Of a DNA stretch of 64,000 nt, positions 26,295 through 34,164 are shown one piece after another (within the stretch, counting starts at the first letter, position 1; each line of letters starts with the position of its first letter). Position numbers and translations under genes: made by a program. Source of the stretch: Gymnodinialimonas ulvae (GTDB lineage: Bacteria > Pseudomonadota > Alphaproteobacteria > Rhodobacterales > Rhodobacteraceae). Location: assembly GCF_037543845.1 (NCBI RefSeq), contig NZ_JBBIFX010000004.1, forward strand, positions 265,231 to 329,230, written 5' to 3'. A model generated the notes under the pieces. It saw nothing but the letters and a program-made list of their open reading frames with translations. It was not told the origin of the DNA and searched no databases.

Positions 26295-28721
26295 ATGGAC
26301 ACGCGTGCAGCAGCCCCCCTCCCGCCTCAGATCGAAGGCTGGTTCAAAGCCCGCGGCTGGTCCATCCACCCGCACCAGCAACAGATGCTCACATTGGCAG
26401 ATCAACCCTGCCAGCTCCTCATTGCCCCCACCGGCGGCGGCAAGACCATGGCCGGGTTTTTGCCCACACTCGCCGAGCTTGCGGACGGGGCGCACGAAGG
26501 TCTCCACACACTTTATATCAGTCCGCTCAAGGCCTTAGCCGCCGATATCAAACGCAACCTAACGGTTCCCATCGAAGAAATCGGCCTGCCCATCCGCGTC
26601 GAAGACCGCACCGGCGACACCCCATCGAGCCGCAAGCGGCGCCAACGCGCCGACCCGCCGCACATTCTTCTGACCACCCCCGAAAGCCTCGCGCTCCTGA
26701 CCAGCTATGAGGACGCCGCGCGCACCTTCGCGGGCCTGCAACGCGTCATTGTCGATGAAATCCACGCGCTCAGCGAAAGCAAACGCGGCGACCAACTCAT
26801 GCTCGCCCTCTCCCGCCTCTCCGCCCTGCGCCCCGGCCTGCGCCGTGTGGGTCTTTCGGCGACAGTTGAGGACCCGGACGCCGTGGCGCGCATCCTCGCC
26901 AAGAACCCCGACCCCTGCGCTATTCTGCAAGCCGATCCTGGCCCGGATCCCGACATCCGCATGCTCACGACCGAGGCCCCACCGCCGTGGTCCGGAGGCG
27001 GCGGCAGATATGCGATGCAGGCCGTTCTCGAGCAAGTAAAGGCCCATAATACAACGCTTATCTTCCACAACACCCGCGCGCAGGCAGAGATTTTCTTCCA
27101 TCACCTCTGGCTGGCAAACGAGGACCAGATCCCCATCGGCATCCACCACGGTGCGCTTGCCCGCGAACAACGCGAGCGCGTCGAACAGGCCATGGTCAAC
27201 GGCGAACTGAAGGCCATCGTCTGCACCGGATCGCTCGATCTGGGGATCGATTGGGGCGACGTCGATCTCGTGATCCAGGTCGGCGCACCAAAGAACGTCA
27301 AACGCCTCGTTCAGCGCATCGGACGCGCCAACCACCGTTACAATGCACCCTCCAAAGCCTTGATCGTGCCAGCAAACCGGTTCGAGGTGATCGAATGCGT
27401 CTGCGCGTTGCAGGCCGTGCGTGAGCACACGCTTGACGGCGACACCGACCACACCGGCCCGCTTGATGTGCTTTGCCAACACATCCTGATCCGGGCCTGC
27501 GCCGGGCCGTTCTCCGCGGATGCGTTGTTCACCGAGGTGCGCACCGCGGGCGCTTATGCAGACCTTCCGCGCGCCACCTTTGACCGCTGTCTCGACTTCG
27601 CGGCGACCGGCGGTTACGCGCTGCGTAGCTACGACCAATGGCAACGCCTGATCGAACAAGATGGCACCTACCGCCTGCGCGACCCGCGCGCCACGACCCG
27701 CATCCGCATGAATATCGGCACCATCGTGGATGCCGACAAAATGGCCGTCCGGCTGCACAAAACCCGAGGCGGCAGGCCGTTGGGCGAGGTGGAGGAATAC
27801 TTCGCATCAACCCTGCGCAAGGGCGATACCTTCCTGATCGGGGGCGAAATCGTGCGCTACGAAGGTATGCGCGAGATGGTCGTGGAGGTCACGCGCACCC
27901 CCTACCAAAAGCCCAAGATCGCCACCTTCATGGGCACCAAATTCGCCACTTCCACGCAGCTCAGCGACCGTATTCTTGCGATGTTCCGACAAGACGATTG
28001 GCCTGAATTGCCAACCCACACCCGCGAGTGGCTGAACCTGCAACGCAAGGTCTCACAACTGCCCGAACGCGATCGACTGCTGGTTGAAACCTTTCCCCAC
28101 GACGGGCGCGAACACCTCGTGGCTTACGGGTTCGCGGGGCGCAACGCACAGCAGACACTTGGCCTGTTGCTGACCCAGCGGATGGAGGCGCAGGGTCTGA
28201 ACCCGATGGGCTTCGTCTCGACCGATTACGCGACGCTGATCTGGGGTCTGGACAACGTGACCGACGTCGCCCCGCTGTTCTCGCGCGAAAATCTGATGGA
28301 GACCATGGAAAGCTGGCTCACCGACAACGCCGTGATGAAGCGCACCTTCAAGGGCAGCGCGATCATCGCCGGTCTGGTGGATCGCGCCATGCCCGGCGGC
28401 AAACGCAAATCCGGGCGGCAGGCGACGTTTTCAACTGATATCCTTTACGATACGTTGCGCAAATACGACCCCCACCATGTGATGCTTGAGATTACACGGA
28501 ACGAGGCGATGCGCGGCCTTGTCGACTTCGGCCGGGTCGAAGAGATGCTGGACCGTATCGGCGACCGCATCGATCACAAGCCGCTAAGCCGCGTCACGCC
28601 ACTTGCAGCCCCCCTGTTTTTGGAACCCGGTCGCATCCCAATCCAGGGGCTCGCCAATGAGCGCCTGCTTGAGGATGAGGCCGCACGCCTGATGGAAACG
28701 GCGGGCCTGTCCCTCGAATGA
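26295..28721 (+). CDS. Ligase-associated DNA-damage-response DEXH-box helicase (Lhr-like)
   Basis: An 808-residue SF2 helicase: motif I APTGGGKTMAGF (about residue 42), DEIH in VDEIHALSESKRGDQ (about residue 153), motif III GLSAT, the second RecA domain with ICTGSLDLGIDWGDVDLVIQ and motif VI QRIGRANHR, then a long C-terminal region typical of Lhr-core proteins. In related bacteria it is clustered with a DNA ligase, an exonuclease and PdeM. Here only the PdeM gene follows. ATG 26295 was chosen; the upstream extension from TTG 26154 looks like leader DNA. Confidence 0.92.
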   Translation: MDTRAAAPLPPQIEGWFKARGWSIHPHQQQMLTLADQPCQLLIAPTGGGKTMAGFLPTLAELADGAHEGLHTLYISPLKALAADIKRNLTVPIEEIGLPIRVEDRTGDTPSSRKRRQRADPPHILLTTPESLALLTSYEDAARTFAGLQRVIVDEIHALSESKRGDQLMLALSRLSALRPGLRRVGLSATVEDPDAVARILAKNPDPCAILQADPGPDPDIRMLTTEAPPPWSGGGGRYAMQAVLEQVKAHNTTLIFHNTRAQAEIFFHHLWLANEDQIPIGIHHGALAREQRERVEQAMVNGELKAIVCTGSLDLGIDWGDVDLVIQVGAPKNVKRLVQRIGRANHRYNAPSKALIVPANRFEVIECVCALQAVREHTLDGDTDHTGPLDVLCQHILIRACAGPFSADALFTEVRTAGAYADLPRATFDRCLDFAATGGYALRSYDQWQRLIEQDGTYRLRDPRATTRIRMNIGTIVDADKMAVRLHKTRGGRPLGEVEEYFASTLRKGDTFLIGGEIVRYEGMREMVVEVTRTPYQKPKIATFMGTKFATSTQLSDRILAMFRQDDWPELPTHTREWLNLQRKVSQLPERDRLLVETFPHDGREHLVAYGFAGRNAQQTLGLLLTQRMEAQGLNPMGFVSTDYATLIWGLDNVTDVAPLFSRENLMETMESWLTDNAVMKRTFKGSAIIAGLVDRAMPGGKRKSGRQATFSTDILYDTLRKYDPHHVMLEITRNEAMRGLVDFGRVEEMLDRIGDRIDHKPLSRVTPLAAPLFLEPGRIPIQGLANERLLEDEAARLMETAGLSLE

Positions 28722-28772
28722 CCCCGCAAGTTGCGCTTGCACCGAAAGCTATGCGCAGAATATGAACGAAAC

Positions 28773-29438
28773 ATGAACGCTCTCGAATTCCGATTTTGTG
28801 GCGAGACCCTCGCGGCCCTGTCCTCCGGCGCGCTCTGGTGGCCTGCGCAGGCCACGCTCGTGGTCAGCGACCTGCACCTGGGACAGGCCAAACATATGGC
28901 ACAGCGCGGCGGGCCGATATTGCCGCCCTATGAAATTCGGGAAACGCTGGACCGCCTGATCGCCGATTGCGACACGACCCACGCGGCGCGGGTGATCTGC
29001 CTTGGAGACAGTTTCGATGACCTCGCCGCTGCGCGCGCAACTGCCCAAGCCGTCACAGACCGGCTTGCTCCGGTGATGGCCGGGCGCAAATGGATCTGGA
29101 TCGAAGGCAATCACGATCCCGGTCCTGTCGACATCGGAGGCGATCACCTTAGCCAGATCAACATCGCGCCGCTGACCTTTCGCCATATCGCTGGCGACAC
29201 GGATGCCAGCGGCGAGGTTTCGGGCCATTACCACCCCAAAGCGCGGGTGAAAGCCCGGGGCCGTACGATCACGCGACCTTGTTTCCTGCTTGATGCGGCG
29301 CGTCTTATCCTGCCGGCCTATGGCACCTACACCGGCGGGCTGCACTGCGATCACCCTGACCTCTCGGGCCTAATGGGTGACGGTGCGACCGCAATTCTGC
29401 TGGCCCGCCCGCCCATACGCATCCCGATGCCCCGTTGA
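28773..29438 (+). CDS. pdeM: Ligase-associated DNA-damage endonuclease PdeM (calcineurin-like)
   Basis: A 221-residue metallophosphoesterase with complete motifs: SDLHLGQ (Asp33, His35), GDSFDD (Asp79), GNHD (Asn113, His114) and GHYHP (His152, His154). It should bind two metals and act on DNA or a phosphodiester. It follows the helicase with a 51-base gap. ATG 28773 gives a start close to the first motif; an upstream start adds 14 residues. Confidence 0.9.
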   Translation: MNALEFRFCGETLAALSSGALWWPAQATLVVSDLHLGQAKHMAQRGGPILPPYEIRETLDRLIADCDTTHAARVICLGDSFDDLAAARATAQAVTDRLAPVMAGRKWIWIEGNHDPGPVDIGGDHLSQINIAPLTFRHIAGDTDASGEVSGHYHPKARVKARGRTITRPCFLLDAARLILPAYGTYTGGLHCDHPDLSGLMGDGATAILLARPPIRIPMPR

Positions 29439-29453
29439 GCTACCGGGTGGCAT

Positions 29454-30254
29454 TCAGCCGTCCGAAAGTGTTACTCCCGCATCCGTCAAACCCGACACAT
29501 AGGTTGGGCTGACCGGAACGCTCGCCCCGCACCGCAACTTTGCGACGTATCGGCGTCCGTCTTGCTGCAACTTGTCGATGGCATCAAAAGCCAACCAATG
29601 GGAGCGATGCACCTGCATGCCCGACGCGCCATCAAGCTGAATCAAGACGTCGGCAAATCGCATCCGCACGGACGCTTCGCCCTTTTCTGTATAGATCTGC
29701 GATTGCCGGTCATTTGCGGACACCCGTTGGATCGGGCCGCGCATATCCGGCTCCAAATGACGTAACAGCGGGATCACCGCATCAGTGTCTGCGAGACGCT
29801 GCGCTGCGACGGGTTCGGGCTGGACCGGGGCCGCAGTCTCCGAAGGCGCGAGGACAAAGTGGCGTACCAGCAACGGCACCAAGCAGATCAGCCAGATCAC
29901 AACGAGATGTTCGAAAAACGCGCTCCACCCGGCAACGATCTCACCCAGAAGCTGCCGGTTTACCCACCAGATCACTGGCGCAAGGCAAAGACCAATGGCA
30001 AAAACTGCACGGAAATCACGCCGTAGCGTGCTGCCGGGTATCGAGTGGCGAACCCACACGCGAATCCAATGAGCCGGCAGAAGAAAACCGCTGATCAGCG
30101 CGCCCCAATACAGGGTACGCTGGCCCAATCCAAAACGCTCATACGTCGAAAACGGGCCGACAAGCGAAACAATGATGATAGCCAGAATGCAGATCGCAAT
30201 GCGAACATACCAATCCCGCTTGGGCCCAAACATACCCGTCAGCGTGTCTTTCAT
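29454..30254 (-). CDS. Membrane-anchored LytTR transcription regulator
   Basis: A 266-residue protein with four membrane helices (about 16-36, 46-64, 80-100, 112-138) and a cytosolic C-terminal LytTR DNA-binding domain: RVSANDRQSQIYTEKGEASVRMRFADVLIQLDG, then GMQVHRSHWLAFDAIDKL. There is no receiver domain, so it senses something through the membrane part and binds DNA directly. It is divergent from the thioesterase gene; a 78-base AT-rich gap should hold both promoters. Start ATG 30254; a GTG two codons earlier is also open. Confidence 0.86.
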   Translation of the reverse strand: MKDTLTGMFGPKRDWYVRIAICILAIIIVSLVGPFSTYERFGLGQRTLYWGALISGFLLPAHWIRVWVRHSIPGSTLRRDFRAVFAIGLCLAPVIWWVNRQLLGEIVAGWSAFFEHLVVIWLICLVPLLVRHFVLAPSETAAPVQPEPVAAQRLADTDAVIPLLRHLEPDMRGPIQRVSANDRQSQIYTEKGEASVRMRFADVLIQLDGASGMQVHRSHWLAFDAIDKLQQDGRRYVAKLRCGASVPVSPTYVSGLTDAGVTLSDG

Positions 30255-30332
30255 TAACACTCTTTTTCATCTACGTCTTAATTCAATAAAGCTTTAAATA
30301 GTGCTGTAATTACATTGGCTTCAAGAGAAAAG

Positions 30333-30788
30333 ATGGAAACAATCGAAAGACTTGGAATGACCTCTGAGATCACGCAGCGCATTAACCAAAGCTTTGCCCG
30401 GCAAGACATGATGAATACACTTGGCGCGCGTATTGATAAAATCGACACCGGGAAAGTCGTATTAACCATGCAAATCGCGCCATTCATGAGCCAGCAGCAT
30501 GGCGCCGTCCACGCCGGGGCCACCTTCGCCCTGGGCGATAGCGCGTCGGGTTACGCGGCCTTGACGGTGATGGAGCCCACAGTGGAAGTGATGACGGCCG
30601 AAATGAAGATCAATTTGCTCGCCCCCGCCGTCGGCGCGCGCCTGATTGCCTCCGGCCGAGTGGTGAAGGCCGGAAAACGGTTAATCGTGACCCAATGCGA
30701 TATTGAGGCCGAGGACGAAAATGGCGCGCGGAAGGTAGTCGCCATCCTTCAGGGAACCATGGTTCCGGTACAGACGCCGTCCACGTGA
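30333..30788 (+). CDS. PaaI-family hotdog thioesterase
   Basis: A 151-residue hotdog-fold acyl-CoA thioesterase. QQHGAVHAGATFALGDSASGYAA is the PaaI/YdiI-like signature with HG and the GD pair near the active site, and VEVMTAEMKINLLAP the following strand. The substrate is unknown (phenylacetyl-type or other small acyl-CoA). ATG 30333 follows AGAGAAAAG. It is a single-gene unit. Confidence 0.85.
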   Translation: METIERLGMTSEITQRINQSFARQDMMNTLGARIDKIDTGKVVLTMQIAPFMSQQHGAVHAGATFALGDSASGYAALTVMEPTVEVMTAEMKINLLAPAVGARLIASGRVVKAGKRLIVTQCDIEAEDENGARKVVAILQGTMVPVQTPST

Positions 30789-30830
30789 CGATCCCCGTAC
30801 ACACGCGTCAGGCATGATCTCTGCACCGCG

Positions 30831-31730
30831 TTAAACGGTCAGGCCCTGCGGCTCCTCAAGCCCGTGCGCCCGGCAACAGGCCGTTAAGGTGTTGGCCAGC
30901 AAACAGGCGATGGTCATGGGACCGACCCCGCCCGGCACAGGTGTAACAGCGCCAGCGACCTCGACCGCTTCGGCGAAATCGACATCACCCAACAATTTGG
31001 ATTTGCCCGGCTTTTCGGGATGCGGGATACGGGTGATGCCCACGTCGATCACGGTCGCACCCGGCTTTATCCAGTCGCCCTTCACCATCTCGGCCCGCCC
31101 CACGGCGGCGACCAGAATGTCGGCACGGCGGCACACCTCGGCCAGATCATTGGTCCGCGAATGCGCGATGGTCACTGTGCAATTCTCCTGCAACAAAAGC
31201 TGCCCCATCGGCTTGCCAAACAGGTTGGATCGGCCAATCACAACGGCGTCCTTACCGGACATATTGCCGACCTGATCGCGCAACAGCATCAGGCAACCCA
31301 GCGGCGTGCAGGACACCAACCCGGTCTCTCCGCTTGCCAGAAGTCCCGCATTCACCACGCTCAAGCCATCGACATCCTTTGACGGATCGATCCGCGCAAC
31401 AACGCGCCGTTCATTCAGGTGATCGGGCACCGGAAATTGGCACAGAATGCCATGAACGCTTGCATCGGCGTTCAGTTGATCGATCAGGGCAAACAAAGCC
31501 TCTTCCGAAACATCCGCTGCCAGCCGATGCTCGAAGGAGGCCATGCCAACCTCGACCGTTTGCTTGTGCTTGGCGGCGACATAGACCTCGCTCGCCGGGT
31601 CTTCGCCGACAAGGATCACGGCCAGCCCTGGCGTGATCCCGTGGTCGGCCTTCAGCCGCGCGACATGATCCGCAATCTGCGCGCGGACATCGCCCGCGAA
31701 GGCCTTCCCGTCGATCGTCGTCGCCGTCAT
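30831..31730 (-). CDS. folD: Bifunctional methylene-THF dehydrogenase/cyclohydrolase FolD
   Basis: A 299-residue NADP-dependent enzyme that interconverts methylene-, methenyl- and 10-formyl-THF. It shows YVAAKHKQ with Tyr50 and Lys54 in the expected catalytic positions, GILCQFPVPDHLN, VIGRSNLFGKPM and the signature PVPGGVGPMT. Its start overlaps the fhs stop (TGATG), so the two are coupled and together make or use formyl-THF. Confidence 0.97.
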   Translation of the reverse strand: MTATTIDGKAFAGDVRAQIADHVARLKADHGITPGLAVILVGEDPASEVYVAAKHKQTVEVGMASFEHRLAADVSEEALFALIDQLNADASVHGILCQFPVPDHLNERRVVARIDPSKDVDGLSVVNAGLLASGETGLVSCTPLGCLMLLRDQVGNMSGKDAVVIGRSNLFGKPMGQLLLQENCTVTIAHSRTNDLAEVCRRADILVAAVGRAEMVKGDWIKPGATVIDVGITRIPHPEKPGKSKLLGDVDFAEAVEVAGAVTPVPGGVGPMTIACLLANTLTACCRAHGLEEPQGLTV

Positions 31731-33406
31731 CAGAACAGCCCCTCGATCTGACCATCGTCGTTGAGGTGGATGGCTTCGGCAGAGGGGACCCGGGGGAGGC
31801 CAGGCATGGTCATGATCTCGCCACAGACCGCAACGACGAAGCCTGCGCCGGCCGACAGGCGCACTTCGCGCACCGGGACCGAATGGCCCGTGGGTGCGCC
31901 GCGCAGGTTCGGGTCGGTCGAGAAAGAGTACTGCGTCTTGGCCATGCAGACCGGCAGGTTACCGTAGCCCTGCTCCTCCCAGAGCTTCAGCTGGTCGCGG
32001 ATCTTCTTGTCCATCAGTGCCTCGTCCGCGCGGTAGATACGCTTGGCAATGGTCTGGATCTTCTCGGCGAGGGGCATGTCATCGGGGTAGATCGGGGCGA
32101 AGTTCGCGGTATCCGCGTCGGCCAGTTCCGCCACTTTCGTCGCCAGATCAGCAGAGCCTTCGGAACCCAATTCCCAATGCCGGGACAGGACGGCTTCGGC
32201 GCCATGTTCGGACACGTACTCTTTGATCGCCTGCACCTCGGCGTCCGTGTCGGTGACGAAGTGGTTAATGGCGACCACGACCGGCACGCCGAAACTCTTG
32301 AGGTTCTCGATGTGGCGGCCCAGGTTTGGGCAACCCGCCTTCACCGCGTCCACGTTTTCCGCACCAAGGTCGGCCTTGGCCACGCCACCGTTCATCTTCA
32401 TCGCCCGCACGGTCGCCACGCAGACCACCACCGACGGCGCCAGCCCGGCCTTGCGGCACTTGATGTTCATGAATTTCTCAGCGCCCAGATCGGCGCCAAA
32501 CCCAGCTTCAGTGACCACGTAATCGCACAGCTTCAGCGCCGTGGTCGTGGCGATGACCGAGTTGCAGCCATGCGCGATGTTGGCAAACGGCCCCCCGTGC
32601 ACGAAGGCGGGGTTGTTCTCCAGCGTCTGCACCAAGTTCGGCTGCATCGCATCCTTCAAAAGCACGGTCATCGCGCCATCGGCCTTGATGTCGCGCGCGA
32701 ACACGGGGCTGCGATCGCGGCGATAGGCCACGATCATCGCGCCGAGCCTCTCCTGCAGATCCTTGAGATCTTTCGCCAGGCACAGGATGGCCATGACCTC
32801 GGAGGCCACGGTGATATCGAAGCCTGCCTCACGCGGGAAGCCGTTGGCCACGCCGCCAAGCGAGGCCGTGATCTGGCGTAGCGCACGGTCGTTCATGTCC
32901 ACGACGCGGCGCCATTGCACCCGGCGGACGTCGATCTCGAGCTCATTGCCCCAGTAGATGTGGTTGTCAATCATCGCGCTGAGCAACGAATGCGCGGAGG
33001 TGATCGCGTGGAAATCACCCGTGAAGTGGAGGTTCATCTCCTCCATCGGAACGACCTGGGCGTAGCCGCCACCCGCCGCGCCGCCCTTCATCCCGAAGTT
33101 CGGCCCGAGAGAAGCCTCCCGGATACACACCATCGCGTTCTTGCCGATCCGGTTCAGGCCGTCGCCCAGACCCACGGTCGTCGTCGTTTTGCCCTCACCC
33201 GCCGGTGTCGGGTTGATCGCGGTAACAAGGATCAGCTTGCCGTTGGCGCGATCCTGCACGGAATTGATGAAGGATTGGCTCACCTTTGCCTTGTCGTGGC
33301 CATAGGGCAGAAGGTCGTCCGACCCGATCCCGATCTTCGACCCGATCTCCTGGATCGGTTTCTTCTGCGCCTCGCGGGCGATTTCAATGTCGGATTTGTA
33401 GCCCAT
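31730..33406 (-). CDS. fhs: Formate-tetrahydrofolate ligase Fhs
   Basis: A 558-residue ATP-dependent enzyme that joins formate to THF. NPTPAGEGKTTTTVGLGDGL is the P-loop and EASLGPNFGMKGGAAGGG the family signature. ATG 33406 (MGYKSDIEIAREA) is the typical family start, although the frame stays open for another 78 codons. It sits upstream of folD; the pair serves C1 assimilation or formate oxidation. Confidence 0.97.
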   Translation of the reverse strand: MGYKSDIEIAREAQKKPIQEIGSKIGIGSDDLLPYGHDKAKVSQSFINSVQDRANGKLILVTAINPTPAGEGKTTTTVGLGDGLNRIGKNAMVCIREASLGPNFGMKGGAAGGGYAQVVPMEEMNLHFTGDFHAITSAHSLLSAMIDNHIYWGNELEIDVRRVQWRRVVDMNDRALRQITASLGGVANGFPREAGFDITVASEVMAILCLAKDLKDLQERLGAMIVAYRRDRSPVFARDIKADGAMTVLLKDAMQPNLVQTLENNPAFVHGGPFANIAHGCNSVIATTTALKLCDYVVTEAGFGADLGAEKFMNIKCRKAGLAPSVVVCVATVRAMKMNGGVAKADLGAENVDAVKAGCPNLGRHIENLKSFGVPVVVAINHFVTDTDAEVQAIKEYVSEHGAEAVLSRHWELGSEGSADLATKVAELADADTANFAPIYPDDMPLAEKIQTIAKRIYRADEALMDKKIRDQLKLWEEQGYGNLPVCMAKTQYSFSTDPNLRGAPTGHSVPVREVRLSAGAGFVVAVCGEIMTMPGLPRVPSAEAIHLNDDGQIEGLF

Positions 33407-33801
33407 GGCGCGCGTCTCCCTCGCGAAAAAACCGGTCTCTACTCGCCTATAACGGGCGGGCCACAGAGCGACAGGGCCAATTCCGACATTTTCACAGAGC
33501 AACCCGTCATGGACAGACACGGGGTTTCCGAAAGGAAAATTCGCAGGATGCGGGGAACCGGACCGTGAAATGCACCGTTTCTTAACGGAACCGATATCTA
33601 AATATGTGTGTATTGATGCAATGGGGGAATGAAGATGCAAGTCAATGCAATCAGCCTGATGATCCTCACCGGCCTCGCCATGGGCATGAGCGCCGGAGTT
33701 ATGCTACTGGCCGTCGCCTGACGCCAGCATGGCCGGACTGCGCGCCCCGTGACGTCCCCGCATTTCGTGGTAGTGTCGGTGTGTCAACACGGAGAAGACA
33801 C
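33407..33801. other. Intergenic region between fhs and the coiled-coil gene
   Basis: About 395 bases. It holds the fhs promoter (minus), a small hairpin at 33575-33588 (CCGTT-TCTT-AACGG), an AT-rich stretch at 33590-33620, the mini-protein frame 33635-33721 and GGAGAAG before the next gene. No RNA gene was recognised. Confidence 0.5.
33635..33721 (+). CDS. 28-residue membrane mini-protein with glycine zipper
   Basis: A tiny frame, ATG 33635 (a second ATG lies two codons upstream at 33629), stop TGA at 33719. It follows GGGGGA at a 6-base spacing, an excellent Shine-Dalgarno. The product is almost one membrane helix (ISLMILTGLAMGMSAG, then VMLLAVA) with a GxxxGxxxG pattern that favours helix packing. 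It is too short for routine gene finding. I do not know its function; a small regulator or subunit of a membrane complex is possible. Confidence 0.5.
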   Translation: MQVNAISLMILTGLAMGMSAGVMLLAVA

Positions 33802-34092
33802 ATGAACGACCCGAAAGACTTCATGGCTCAAGCCAAGGCTCAGATGGAGAATTGGACTGCCGAGATGGGCAAAATGCAATCCAAGATGATGGAAGCCGGT
33901 GCCCAGGGGCAGGCCGAGATGGCCAAGCAAATCGACACGCTCAACGATCAACGCAAGCATGTCGAAGCTCAGATGGAAGAACTTGGCAAAGCCAACATGG
34001 ATGCCGCCAAGGAGATGCAGGCGAGTGTTCAGAAAATGTGGACCGACCTGGACGCCCAGATGAAAGACATGCAGAAGAAATTCATGGGGTAA
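33802..34092 (+). CDS. Small coiled-coil protein, unknown
   Basis: A 96-residue highly charged Met/Gln/Lys/Glu-rich protein, predicted helical throughout (FMAQAKAQMENWTAEMGKMQ, IDTLNDQRKHVEAQMEEL, MQASVQKMWTDLDAQMKDMQ). It resembles apolipoprotein- or phasin-like coiled coils but has no diagnostic motif. GGAGAAG precedes ATG 33802, and a strong terminator follows. No signal peptide. Confidence 0.75.
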   Translation: MNDPKDFMAQAKAQMENWTAEMGKMQSKMMEAGAQGQAEMAKQIDTLNDQRKHVEAQMEELGKANMDAAKEMQASVQKMWTDLDAQMKDMQKKFMG

Positions 34093-34112
34093 CCCCGCAC
34101 AGTCACAAAGAG

Positions 34113-34142
34113 AAAAGCCCCGGTCCATCGACCGGGGCTTTT
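34113..34142. terminator. Bidirectional terminator between the coiled-coil gene and ftsH
   Basis: AAAAGCCCCGGT and ACCGGGGCTTTT form a perfect 12-bp stem with a 6-base loop. A- and T-rich ends on both sides let it serve the plus-strand gene and the minus-strand ftsH. Confidence 0.92.
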
Positions 34143-34164
34143 CTATGAAATGTGTCCGATCGGA

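Noticed and set aside
31766..33568. Plus-strand frames opposite fhs
   Set aside because: Shadows of the fhs coding strand with no independent motif.
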